Positions 32,310 through 42,691 of a DNA stretch of 64,000 nucleotides are shown here, piece by piece. The notes beneath the pieces are model-generated. The model made no database searches and was not told the DNA's origin. It saw only the letters and a program-made list of their open reading frames with translations. Source of the stretch: Channallabes apus (lineage: Eukaryota; Chordata; Actinopteri; Siluriformes; Clariidae); the NCBI GenBank assembly GCA_030522415.1, contig CM060127.1:7055207-7119206 (forward strand), in the 5' to 3' direction. The position numbers and the translations under genes were made by a program. Positions within the stretch are counted from its first letter, which is position 1; every line of letters starts with the position of its first letter.

Positions 32310-32394
32310 CTCCAGTGGCGCAATCGGTTAGTGCGTGGTACTTATAAAGCGGTACAGGTGAAGCAATACCGAGTTCGAGCCTCACCTAAAGCAC
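32310..32394 (+). pseudogene. tRNA-Ile(UAU) pseudogene with retained intron
   Basis: The 5' half (GCTCCAGTGGCGCAATCGG..., D arm, anticodon stem and TTATA) matches vertebrate tRNA-Ile(UAU), with the family's intron placed just after the anticodon (about 19 nt). The anticodon stem still pairs. Six bases covering part of the variable loop and the 5' strand of the T stem are missing, and the 3' acceptor strand reads CTAAAGC where CTGGAGC would pair. It is therefore not functional. Intron retention shows the source was unspliced precursor or the gene itself. Confidence 0.8.
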
Positions 32395-32455
32395 ACATTT
32401 ATAAGGATTTTACATATCGTACTGTGTATGTGACAAATAAAATTTGAATTTGATT
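32395..32455 (+). mobile_element. Rex1-like LINE tail fused to the tRNA pseudogene
   Basis: After ~16 unassigned bases, ATCGTACTGTGTATG and GACAAATAAAATTTG match the 3' terminus of the LINE at 45460-45510 and the minus tail at 20010-20065. A tRNA head followed by a LINE 3' end is the architecture of a SINE or a template-switch chimera. No clear target duplication was found. Confidence 0.65.
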
Positions 32456-33030
32456 TTTCAAGACATCCTTAATAATCCTTAAAGACAGAGTAACATCTGT
32501 AATTTATCTACACCGGTGGGACGGAATACAAGTGCAGGCTATGTACAGTATTTTACATTACGGTGTATTTTATCTATTTCTGTTTAATACACTGGTAGAT
32601 AATATTTTGCAAAGTAAAGCTTAAAATTTAACTTCGGCTTGGGTTTGTTTTCGTTATATTTTTGATGTTTTCGCTGATAGTCGAATTGGTATAACAAATT
32701 GATTAATGGCGCATAATATCTGGAACAAATATCTGCCCATACGGATCAGTATTTCTTTAGTCATTTAACCAGCATAACTTTTCCCCATCAAAGATCTGAT
32801 GGTGCATTAATCACTTATCACAACTGTGAATAGATGCGACAACAGAGACTGATTTAATCCCCATAAACATTCACACTTGAAAACAATATACTAAAACAAC
32901 TAAACCGGTCTAGAGGGTTAGCGCCTGTTATCACAGGACAGGAATCACTGTAAATAAAGGATACTACTGTATTTTTACTGCTTATATTTTTTACCCTAGT
33001 TTCATTTGGTTTTACGCTATTTCATGTGCT

Positions 33031-33120
<90 letters not shown>

Positions 33121-33286
33121 ACGAGAGAGCGTGAGAGCGCATGCGCAAGAGAGGGCTTATATTGTGATTTGTCCAAGGTTACTAAAGCCTGGATTACTAC
33201 TAATAAAATGATTTCAATGTAACTCATGAGTCTCAATCACAAAATCAGCCAACGCTGTAAACAGATGACATGACAAATTATTCATG
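32456..33286. other. Spacer with a long (GT)n tract
   Basis: 33037-33120 is GT-rich with two pure runs separated by CAGTATACT. Nothing else was recognised. Confidence 0.6.
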
Positions 33287-35429
33287 CAACGGATCTTTTC
33301 AACTTGTGCCAATCAGAGTGATGATTAATCAGTTTACTCACTGCGTCTGCGCATTTTGTAACCCTCACAATATTCACTAAAGCTGAGAGTTTAATTTCAT
33401 CATCATTTTGTGTTATTAATGTGTTATGAATATTTTCAGGCCATTTGCACTCTGCTTCTTTAAGAAAGGAGGGACCATGGATCCAGTCAACGTTTTTTAT
33501 GAACTTTTCACAGGATACCCCCCTGGAGGCAGAGTCAGCTGGGTTTTTTGAGGTATTAACGTACCTCCATTGCTGTGACTTGGTTGACTCTGTTGGCCAC
33601 AAAGGTTTTAAAACGAAGTGTTTCGTTATCAATGTATCTCAAAAGAGTTGTACTATCAGTCCAAAACATAGAGTCCAGCAATTTCAATTCTAGCTGTTCT
33701 TTCAACATTTTGTCATTTTTTACAGCGACCACTGCCGCAGTCAGTTCCATTCGTGGAATGGTGGTTTGTTTCAGTGGTGCTACACGGGAGTTCCCCATCA
33801 TGAATGCACAATGTGTAAGTCCATCAGCGTTTACTAACCTGAGGTATGAGACATCTCCGTATCCCATTTCACTTGCATCCGAGAAGTGGTGGAGTTGTGC
33901 TGTAGCTGTAACTCCGAAGTCGGCTGGTTTTATGCACCTTGCTATGCTGAACTTGGACACTCTGTGCAGCTCTTGCAGCCAGGTTTTCCATGCCGTTGCA
34001 AACTGCTCGGGAATGTCATCATCCCAGACTAGTTTTTCTTTACATAACTGTTGCATTAGAGTTTTGGCTGGCAGTATGACAGGCGCGAGAAACCCTAAGG
34101 AGTCATAAATCGAACTGGTGATTGACAGGATTCCTCATCTTGTCACAGGTCGTTCCTTTAAACAAATTTTGAACTTGAACATGTCTGAGTTAATGCACCA
34201 CAGCACCCCCAGAGCTCTCTCAACCGGAAGTGCATCCTTACTCAAGTCTAAGTCTCTCATGTCTTTGCTCCTTTCACTCTCGGGAATGACAGTCAGTAGG
34301 GCACGGCTATTGCTTGCCCATTTAGTGAGGTTGAACCCTCCACTTGCACAGAGACTTGTGAGATCATTGTATAGGGCAACTGCTTGGTCATGACTCGAAA
34401 CGGATTTCAGGCAGTCGTCTACATAAAAGTTTTTAAGCACTGTATTGACTGCCACAGCAGGTGCATTGCTGCGGTTTTCTTCTGCTGTCTTTTTGAGGGC
34501 GAAGTTAGCAATGCTAGGCGACGATTTTGCACCGAACAGATGAAATACCATTTTATATTCAACTAAGTTTTGGTTCACATCTCCGTTCGGCCACCATAGG
34601 AAGCGCAGCAGATCTGTGTCCTTCTCGGGGGCTCTCACTTGATAGTACATGGCTTCCTTGTCTGCCATCATGGCAATTTCTTCCTGCCTAAAGCATGTGT
34701 GCACACCAATGAGTGAGTTTGTTAAGTCTGGTCCTTGTAGGAGCTCACTGTTTAGTGACACACCTTGATACCTGGCAGCACAGTCGAAAACCACCCTTAG
34801 TTTATTCTTTTGAGGATGATAGACGCCATGATGTGGTATGTACCACACCTGACTGCCTTGGCGGTTTACGTGATGTGTAGGGACTCTGACTGCATGACCC
34901 TTTTTTAGCATGTCACTCATGAAGTTTGTGTACTCCTCGTGAAAGGAGCTGTTGCTGCTAAGTTTTCGTTTAAGGTTTAATGCACGTTGCATAGCTGCAT
35001 TTCGGTTGTTGGGCATTTGAACTGACACTTTCTTAAGTGTGAGGCCGATGTAGAAGTGATTGTCTATGAACTGCAGGGAGTTATTAACGAGGTTTAAGAA
35101 CTGATAATCCTCTTATGACATCTCTGCCTTGTCATCGCAATTTCGTTCGGGAAAATCATGGTTATATTGCTCTATCAGCATTCGTTCTACACTTTCAATG
35201 GAGGTTCGATTAACTGTAACAGTCACTAGTTTGTCGGGTTCTCGGAGAGGCCCGTTCATAGTCCATCCGAGAGCACTCTGCACCGCGTATGGCCCTCTAT
35301 GCCTGCTATTGATTACTCGCCGAGGTTCTAGGAGTACGTGCTCTTTATTTCCTATGAGAATTTCTATTCCAGCGCAAATCTGGGGCAGTTTTACATCGCT
35401 AAGGTATGGCCACTTATCTATGTCATGCT
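33287..35429 (-). pseudogene. Bel-Pao pol: RT and RNase H region
   Basis: Readable blocks in order: IEILIGNKEHVLEPRRV and NGPLREPDKLVTVTVNR upstream, then RT with HGVYHPQKNKLRVVFDCAA, LTNSLIGVHTCFRQEEIAMM, MYYQVRAPEKDTDLLRFLWW and the catalytic FYVDDCLKSV. LHHFSDASEMGYGD and the WTDST RNase H region follow, then NPADSASRGVS. The YVDD box is intact. Frames break near 35095, 34100 and 33590. The integrase is missing. Confidence 0.85.
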
Positions 35430-35434
35430 GTTGT

Positions 35435-36235
35435 TGTCAGGGTACAGGTTAAACAGGGATGAACCCAATAGCAGATAGATAATCTCCTTGGAAGAAGTAT
35501 TGCAGGTCAAAAGGCTTAGTCAGAGCCGAGGGGAGAAAGCTGTGCTTATGAAACAGGCTGTGTGGGGAATCCCCGATGACGAGGGTGGAGGCGTGTCAAT
35601 GACGAGGCGGAATCACAGCGAATCCGGAAGTGAGAGTGACAGGTTGTGTGGGGAATCCCCGATGACGAGGGTGGAGGCGTGTCAAATGACGAGGCGGAAT
35701 CTCCACGAATCTGGAAGTGAGAGTGAGAAGCACAGCACGCTGGTGAAACACTGTTGTCCGCGATCGCGGAAGTGCACACAAGCACACGTAAGTCCAAAAC
35801 ACACACACATTACCGGAGCTTGTGAGTACGGTGAGAGAGAAAGGCTGGGTAGGAAGCCGGGGTAAAAGGCTATGCTTGTTTCAGCGTCACAGGAGAGATC
35901 CGTAGGCAGAGTCGATAAACAGGCGAGGGTCATACACGGGGAGTAGTCCAAAACGATAGCGACAATCCGAAGGGCAAGGCACGAGACGAAATCCAAAGAA
36001 TGCAGGCAAGGTCGAGCACGGAAGAAAAACACTAGGGTAACAGGAGAGACGGGAGAAATAGGCACGCAAGTGAGATACATCGGCGATGAGTGGAGCTCTT
36101 GCCGTTCTTTTAAAGCCGAGAGTAGAGTGCCGGATTAGATGCAGGTGTGCTCAGGTAATCAGCTCAGGGAGTGTGGAAAACCTTGGATGAAGTTAAGACC
36201 TGGATGTGCTGGGTTGGCTGTGCAGGTTCATGACA
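35435..36235 (-). mobile_element. Solo LTR (Gypsy-like) with 5-bp duplication GTTGT
   Basis: The 801-bp insert starts TGTCA and ends TGACA, flanked by GTTGT at 35430-35434 and 36236-36240, and interrupts the Bel-Pao protease/RT region. There are no internal genes. On the minus strand it begins TGTCATGAACC, like the Gypsy LTR end at 52888, and TTTAAAAG near 36110 could be a TATA box, so minus orientation is favoured. A ~90-bp direct duplication lies at about 35558-35730 (two copies of GGGGAATCCCCGATGACGAG). A solo LTR forms by recombination between two LTRs. Confidence 0.88.
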
Positions 36236-36240
36236 GTTGT

Positions 36241-36480
36241 GGAATATTTTCTACTGTAGTTGAGATATTCTTTTGTGTAAAGACGTTGGGAAGTTCAATA
36301 AAATTGTTTTCTTCCAGGCTACTGATCTCCAAATCATTGAGCATGTAACTTTCTACTAGTTTTGTGGAGTTCATGGTGCTCAGCCATATCTTAACTCTTC
36401 TGCCTTGTACATTTAATTGCCTTGCTAATGACTCTGTACAGAATGTGGCGGAACTGCCTTGGTCTATAAATGAATATTGT
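36241..36480 (-). pseudogene. Bel-Pao aspartic protease fragment (DUF1758-like)
   Basis: On the minus strand the region reads FIDQGSSATFCTESLA, then LSTMNSTKLVESYMLNDL. The IDQGS stretch is at the position of the catalytic D-S/T-G. It joins the zinc-knuckle frame by a shift near 36465 and is cut off by the solo LTR. Confidence 0.6.
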
Positions 36481-38430
36481 CACCTTTCTTGGACTTTATT
36501 TTAACGGGTACAATGGGGAGGATGCAATTACCTCCAGCCCCAGTGAGCGCATTTGATTCATGACTCACTGCAGTTGGTGTATTTGTTGTGTCACTTTCAG
36601 TTTCGTTTCTGCGGGCGCTCATAACTGACTGCGCCGTGGCTGGCATGGCAATGTGTAGCATGCGCGGATGTGGCTTTGAACACAATGAACATATAATTTT
36701 TCTGGTACAGTCTTTCCACAAATGACCCTTTCTTAAACATCCGAAACAGAATCCATTCTTTTTTATGAATTCTACTTTGTCTGTGTGTGTCTGATCATTA
36801 AATTTTACGCACTCGTCTAAGATATGGTCCTTTTTACAATATGCGCACGGCTTAGTGAAAGCGCTAACAGCTAACGTACCGGCATTCTTCATTGTAATCG
36901 AGTCTTTGTGAATTTTACCAACCTGTCTGACGTTGGTTGCAAAGCTGACCCTGGCTTTTCCTTCCCTTTTTTGTTTGTGTCCTTGAAGGGATGTGCGACT
37001 GTGTTTCTTTTCGCTGGTCATGGCGTCCAGGTCTGCGAAGAGCGGGTCAGAGTACGTTCTGGCTTGTTGATCTATGAAGTCCACCAGCTGGGCGAACTTG
37101 GCTCTTGTCCCGGAGTGCTCGTAGTGCTGGCGTGCGCAAGACTTCCACCTGTCGATCAGGTTGTAGGGCAGTTTCGTAAGAATGGTGTTCATGCACTCGC
37201 CGCTGTTCAACTCGTCCACAGATTCACAGTTTGCTGTTGCGTTTTGGCAAGTTGTCAGGAAAGAGGAGAGGGCGCTTCACGCCCGTCCGTCGTCTGTCTT
37301 TATGTTTGGCCAATTAATTGCCTTTTGCTTACAAGCTCTTGCAATTCTCAGCTTGTTTCCGAACCTGTCGCGCAGCAGTTTCTTTGCTCTTGCATACCCA
37401 TTTGTCATGTGCATGCAGCTCGTTACAAGGTCTTTGGGTTCCCCTTTGGTGTACAGTTCGAGATATGACAGCTTATCGATGTCATTGTCCGTTTTGGATT
37501 CAACGAAGCGTTCAAAGGACAACATGAAGGATTTGAACTGAATCGGGTCTCCGTAAAAGGGAGAAAGGTCGTGCCGAGGCAACGAGAACAGCATTTGGCT
37601 CCTCGCGAGCATTTCTGTGAGCTCTGCCTGACGTTGCATTTGGTGATGCATTGTGTCAAGTCCATGACGTAGAGAATCATGATCTCGGGTGTCCCTTAAG
37701 GAGTTTGTCAGTTGTGTGTTTGCGCTTATGGGCACACCTGAGTGCGCTGTGGGGCGTTGGCATTTGAGGATATTATGTGTTGAAACTATGACTTATGTGT
37801 TCAGTGTTTACGGTAGGACATTCATTTAGAGTACTTGCCATTGTAGGTCTGGCACTGATGGGCAAGCTTACGTGGGTTGCCTGTAGACGTGATGGCAGTT
37901 CGCAATAGTCTGTCGACGCAACGTGCTGGTAAAGTTCATCATTGCATTCCGAGTTTTGAAAGTACACGCTGCTCGGTTCAATGACTGAGCTCTCTCTAAC
38001 CGGCTGTCGTCGGCTGTCATATCCATTGTTGAGGAAGGGCGCTGCTCACGTAGGCGCTGCTCGGTTCAATGACTGTGCTCTCTGTTGCTGGCTGTTGTCC
38101 TTCATGATCTTGACGTTGAAGCACTCTTAATTTGGCATCATGCATAGCGAGCGCCGTTTTGGTTTCCAGCCTTTCTTTTTTCGCCTTTAGTTGTGCCTTT
38201 TCCATTTCTAGTCGTGCCTTTAGTTGCGCTTCCTCCATTTCTAATTGGAGACGTTCGTCCAAGGTTGCAGCCTTTGCCAATAGCGCTGCTCTATCGGCTT
38301 CTTCTCTGTGGCGAGATGAGGAAGCCGCGGACGTTACGCTTCCTTGTGGCTCAGCCGTCTCAACTTGTGACACACTGTCTTCTGCCGAGACTTCTTCAAT
38401 GTCCTCATCGTTTAACAGCGTGAAGTTCAA
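36464..38430 (-). pseudogene. Bel-Pao gag, frameshifted
   Basis: Four consecutive frames make up one gag: a Glu/Lys-rich coiled coil (LEMEEAQLKARLEMEKAQLK) at 38017-38430; a DUF1759-like core (HDLSPFYGDPIQFKSF, LSYLELYTKGEPKDLV, YARAKKLLRDRFGN) at 37277-37735; MDELNSGECMNTILTKLP onward at 36464-37219; and zinc knuckles (CAYCKKDHILDEC, CFGCLRKGHLWKDC, CSLCSKPHPRMLH). It provides the comparison showing that copy 1 lost the DUF1759 core. Confidence 0.85.
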
Positions 38431-38497
38431 ACGAAACGGGAAAGTCTCTTTCGGTTTCGCTTGTTTTCGTTTAAACAGCGGAAAGCTTTTGACTTTA

Positions 38498-39129
38498 TGT
38501 AGATGCGGTCATATTATTTCACCAGTTTTGACGCGTAGCATTGGTTTAAAGTTTCACTCACACAACAGAAGTCCGATCTCTTTCTCTCTTGTAGTTTATT
38601 TTGTCAGCATCAAAGAATCAACACTTCATACAGTCGTCTTGAGTAAATCCACTGTGATTACAGACACTAGTTGCTGCATCTTGCAAATCTCTGACTTTTA
38701 CAACAACCTATTTGCTGTATCTTGTAAATTACAGTCTTAGCTTACGTATATAACAACACTGTTGTTGTATATCTCTACTTACGGGAGCTTAAGGTTACAA
38801 CAACCTAGTTGTTGTATCTTACATTCTTAGCTTACTGGGATCTCACGAGCTTACGGTCAAAAGCTTGTGTTTCCGTAGCCTTCCGCATCTAAACTGAACT
38901 CTCTATCATATGACAGTCACACAAATGCATGTAATAGTAGAATGACATCACAGACCAACCTACGTTTGTCAAAATGGATGCATGACTAAGAAATATAAAG
39001 CTTATGGCTTATGTAACAACTTAATGCTTAATGCTTTACTAATGAATAGAACAAGGTAGAATAAATGAAATAAATAAAATAAAATAAACACAACAACAAA
39101 TTCATAACAAGTACGATATGGCTCTTACA
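38498..39129 (-). repeat. 5' LTR of Bel-Pao copy 2
   Basis: It is the reverse complement of a diverged form of 2860-3502, about 632 bp, running between a TGTAAGAGCC-type start (39129) and CATCTACA end (38498). Confidence 0.88.
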
Positions 39130-39284
39130 GGAACAGAAAATAATAGTAGGCTGGTAGGCACAGTGTTTTTCATATAACTTAAACGGCTGAATGCAGTTAA
39201 ATATACACAATAAATTAATAATTGTGTTTGCTTTAGATTTGAGCACTCATGTGTAAATAGCTTTTTCATTGCATATACTACCAT

Positions 39285-39420
39285 ATCATATAGTTGTGTC
39301 TAATACTGTTTTATTCATAATGTCCTTTTTGTGATACGTTAAATGAATCTCTGATTCATTTGTTTGTTGAGTTTGAGAAAACAAAAAAAATTCTTAACTT
39401 TTTTAACACTATAATTACTG
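39285..39420 (+). pseudogene. L1-clade LINE C-terminal fragment
   Basis: It reads CPFCDTLNESLIHLF followed by EFEKTKKILNFF. A C-x-x-C...H-x-x-x-x-C-like zinc motif at the RT C-terminus is typical of L1/Tx1 ORF2. An inverse relative lies at 54230-54520. Confidence 0.5.
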
Positions 39421-39583
39421 ACTTTTTTATTTTCTGGTGCAAGGCCAGAGGTGTTATTCACAGGTTGATTCTCTTCAATCTATTGTTGTGCAAACCACCC
39501 ATTACCTGTAAGGCCTGGCACATTTGCATTTGTTTACTCAAAGTAGCTCAGATCCAAGGCAGATCCAAACCTCTGTGTGTGAC
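39421..39583. other. Short spacer before the deleted Gypsy element
   Basis: No feature was recognised. Confidence 0.3.
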
Positions 39584-39587
39584 ATGG

Positions 39588-40146
39588 TGTAACAAACTCG
39601 CTACTATTATTAAAACAATAGGTCGCCGTTAACAGAATCAGGGTGTAGGATAAGGACCACCAGAGACAATAACATATGATCAAAGTGAATTTACATTTAT
39701 TGTAGTGCTGTACATCACACCATTCACTCACGCCGGCCACTCGTACCACACATTCACTTAGTCCGTGCTCATGATATATATAGAGTCCCTCCTCTTAATC
39801 AAATGTCCACAAAGTAAAATAATAGAACCAGGGTACGTCCCACTCTAGGTCCGATGTCCTCGTTGCAGCTTCTGGGCGACACACAGACAAAGAACAACAA
39901 CAAAAAGAACCCTCATGCATAACGGACTAGCATATCCTGCACTCGGGTTCATTAAAGCACCCCGCTGTTGCAGTAGTCTCAGTAGGAGCTTTTAGCCTTA
40001 GCTTTAGGCATTAGCATTAGCCTCTGGCTATGGTATGGTTGCTGTCCCTAGCCCAGCCTTTCTTCCTCTTTTATAAAATTATATAATTAGCTCCCCACAG
40101 CACCCCCAATGGCCGGGAGCCCGTAACTAGGCAACCGCCTGTTACA
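39588..40146 (-). repeat. 3' LTR of the deleted Gypsy element
   Basis: It is 559 bp with perfect TGTAACA/TGTTACA termini. The block 39870-40146 is shared with 41187-41458. Confidence 0.88.
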
Positions 40147-40163
40147 CCCCCTCCCCCTCGGAA
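40147..40163 (-). other. Polypurine tract of the deleted Gypsy element
   Basis: On the minus strand a run reading CCGAGGGGGAGGGGG directly precedes the LTR TG, the expected plus-strand primer site. Confidence 0.75.
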
Positions 40164-41177
40164 GAAGGCGTGAAGTCGCCATAGAAGGGTTTCATGTTGG
40201 CCACATGGACCGTGAATGTCTCGGTCTGATTAATCATTTTCACCCGGCAATTCACCTTACTGAGGACTTCGATGACCTTGGCAGGCCCCTTCCATTTTGG
40301 AGCTAGCTTGGCCATGTAAGAATCCTCTGCCTGAGACTGAGGAAAAGCACGAACCCAGACAAGGTCGCCCTCATGGTACTGTATATGACAGCCCGTCGTC
40401 TGAGGTTATAGTACTTCGCCTGCCTTTCTTGGGCACGGGCCACATTGCTCCGGACAGCCTGGAACAGGGCTTCTTGCCGCTCCACGGTGGAATAGGCCGG
40501 ATGGTCAGGTGAAATGTTTCGATGCAGCATTCTTTCCAGAGGTCCCTTCAGTTTACGTCCCAGTGCTATCTCAGCCAGAGTATGATCGGAGCTTTCCTGC
40601 CAGACTGTGTTGATGGCAAACCGGAACTCAGGAAGCCCTTGGTCCCACTGTTTGTGGTTTTCCTTGATGAATGCTGCCATCATGAATTTTAATGTCCGGT
40701 TAGTACGTTCCGTGATGTTGGTTTGGGGATGATATGCGGTGGTGAGCTTCTGGGTAACGCCCCATTGTTGGCAGATGGTGTTGAGCAGCTGGGAGGTGAA
40801 CTGCGGGCCCCTATCAGACACCAGATAAGCTGGCGTGCCCCACCGTGTGAAAATCTCCTTGATTAAAATACTGGCTATGTTATGAGCCTTCGCTGTTCTT
40901 ATAGGAAACATCTCGACCCATTTGCTGCAGTAATCTACGACTACCAGCAGATGCTCATTGAGCCGCGATGACCGTGGAAAAGGACCCATGAGATCCACTC
41001 CCAACATAAAACCAGGTTCCACCACGGGTGTGCTTTGCAGTAGCCCTGCCAGCTTATTTATGCGAGGTTTGTATTTCTGACAGGTGGCGCAGTTCTTACA
41101 ATGTTCCCAGACATCCCGACGTATCTCAGGCCAGTAGGCGACTTCCAGCAGTCTCCGTAGGGGTAGCCGACACACTC
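40164..41177 (-). pseudogene. Gypsy integrase, fused to LTR sequence
   Basis: The 309-residue frame (40303-41232) starts in LTR sequence (MHEGSFCCC) and enters integrase at YWPEIRRDVWEHCKNCATC (second half of the zinc finger). The core shows [20 protein letters not shown] and HPQTNITERTNRTLK, giving the D, D and E residues. Near 40385 the frame shifts and the C-terminal GPY/F-type region continues to ~40164 in another frame. No chromodomain was seen. Confidence 0.85.
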
Positions 41178-41458
41178 CAGCTTCCGGGCGACACACAGAC
41201 AAAGAACAACAACAAAAAGAACCCTCATGCATAACGGACTCGCATATCCTGCACTCGGGTTCATTAAAGCACCCCGCTGTTGCAGTAGTCTCAGTAGGAG
41301 CTTTTAGCCTTAGCTTTAGGCATTAGCATTAGCCTCTGGCTATGGTATGGTTGCTGTCCCTAGCCCAGCCTTTCTTCCTCTTTTATAAAATTATATAATT
41401 AGCTCCCCACAGCGCCCCCAATGGCCGGGAGCCCGTAACTAGGCAACCGCCTGTTACA
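41178..41458 (-). repeat. Truncated 5' LTR of the deleted Gypsy element
   Basis: It is nearly identical to 39866-40146, differing by single bases; the remainder of the LTR is deleted. Confidence 0.88.
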
Positions 41459-41462
41459 ATGG

Positions 41463-41739
41463 AAAACTTCAGAAAAGCTTGCCGTATCTATACAAAATAT
41501 CCCACACATTCACTGACCTGTAAATATTAAAGACACACATTCACAATATATGGAAACACAAGTGTGTTATAAAAAAACGAATGAAAAGTTGCTAACACTT
41601 CAGTCTCCAATGTATGTTTGTACACAAATGTCATAAGCTGAGTGAAGTTATGGTCCATGCTTTTTGACATGTTCGTACACATACAGAATAAAATGATGTC
41701 ATTTCATTTTCATTGGCCATCACTGAATTATAACACCAA
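41463..41739. other. Spacer
   Basis: No gene or element was recognised. Confidence 0.3.
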
Positions 41740-42031
41740 TAGTGAGTTTTGTTGACTTCAAGATGGCGCCGGTGAGTTCGGCTGCCGTCACGACTGCTCC
41801 GACCACCTTTTCTTTGTTTTTGTTCTTTAAGTTAGTTTTCAGTCTTTTAAAATCGGCAAAATCATCACCATTGAGTACATTAGGTATGATAGAGACACTC
41901 TTGTTTCTATTGGTATACAATGTACTCACAATTCGACGTTTTTAACTCCGGATCCGAGCTGGCCGAGTGAGATCCTGAGGGAGAACAATGGACGCGACGC
42001 GAAGCGACGGCCTCGAGGGAGACGAGCTGGC

Positions 42032-42691
42032 GTGAGGAATAGGCTCAGAGCCCGTGCACACCGCACACCTCTGCCTAGTATCCTGCTCGCCAACGTCCAG
42101 TCACTGGAGAACAAACTCGATGACCTCAGGGCCAGGATAAAGTTCCAGAGAGACATTCGGGACTGCAATCTCCTCTGCTTCACCGAGACATGGCTGAACC
42201 CAGCGGTGCCAGACCACGCCATACAACCAGCCGAGTTCTTCTCGGTTCACCGCATGGACAGGACGTGGGACTCGGGGAAGTCAAGGGGAGGCGGCGTGTG
42301 CTTAATGGTGAACAACAGCTGGTGCAACAGCGCGAGCGTTATTCCTCTTACACGCTCCTGCACACCAAACCTGGAACTACTGTCCATCATGTGTCGTCTT
42401 TTTTATCTTCCACGGGAGTTCACATCAGTCATAATCAGTGCTGTTTACATCCCACCACAAGCAGACACTGAAACTGCCTTATGCGAGCTGCATGAGGCAC
42501 TCACACAGCACCAGACACAACACCGGGACGCTGCTTTTATCAGCACATCACCTGCCCCACCAGGGGCGAAAGGACACTGGACCATTGTTATACCACGGTC
42601 AAAGACGGTTACAAGGCACAATCTCGTCCAGCGTTTGGTAAATCCGACCACGCCGCCATCTTCCTCATGCCAAAATATAATCAAAGGCTGA
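42032..42691 (+). pseudogene. LINE endonuclease domain, active-site block deleted
   Basis: It contains LLANVQSLENKLDDLRARI, LLCFTETWLNP and VIISAVYIPPQ. Relative to the minus copy (23644-24303) about 50 bp are missing after HRDAAFI, taking out the GDFN catalytic motif and shifting the frame. Upstream, in-frame Arg-rich residues precede the first Met, so the natural start may be earlier. Confidence 0.8.

Larger units (their letters stand above)
33287..39134 (-). mobile_element. Bel-Pao copy 2, 3'-truncated, with nested solo LTR
   Basis: On the minus strand it runs from a 5' LTR (38498-39129) through gag, protease and RT/RNase H to the KLKRSVA motif, and ends at ~33287 with no 3' LTR, integrase or duplication. 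It retains the gag core, protease and N-terminal RT that copy 1 lacks. Multiple frameshifts and an 801-bp insertion show it is older. The two copies differ in the N-terminal part of gag, so they are related subfamilies rather than parent and product. Confidence 0.85.
39584..41462 (-). mobile_element. Internally deleted Gypsy element with 4-bp duplication ATGG
   Basis: A full LTR at 39588-40146 (TGTAACA...TGTTACA) and a partial LTR at ~41178-41458 in the same orientation flank only an integrase-coding stretch. ATGG stands at 39584-39587 and 41459-41462. On the minus strand the partial (5') LTR joins integrase at a short homology (CAGCTT...GGGCGAC), so gag, protease, RT, RNase H and part of the LTR were lost in one deletion. 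The full LTR sits directly after a purine tract. Confidence 0.88.

Noticed and set aside
32310..32394. Functional tRNA-Ile(UAU)
   Set aside because: Part of the T stem is missing and the acceptor stem is mismatched.
33026..33222. Cys/Val-repeat protein
   Set aside because: It is a translation of a (GT)n microsatellite.
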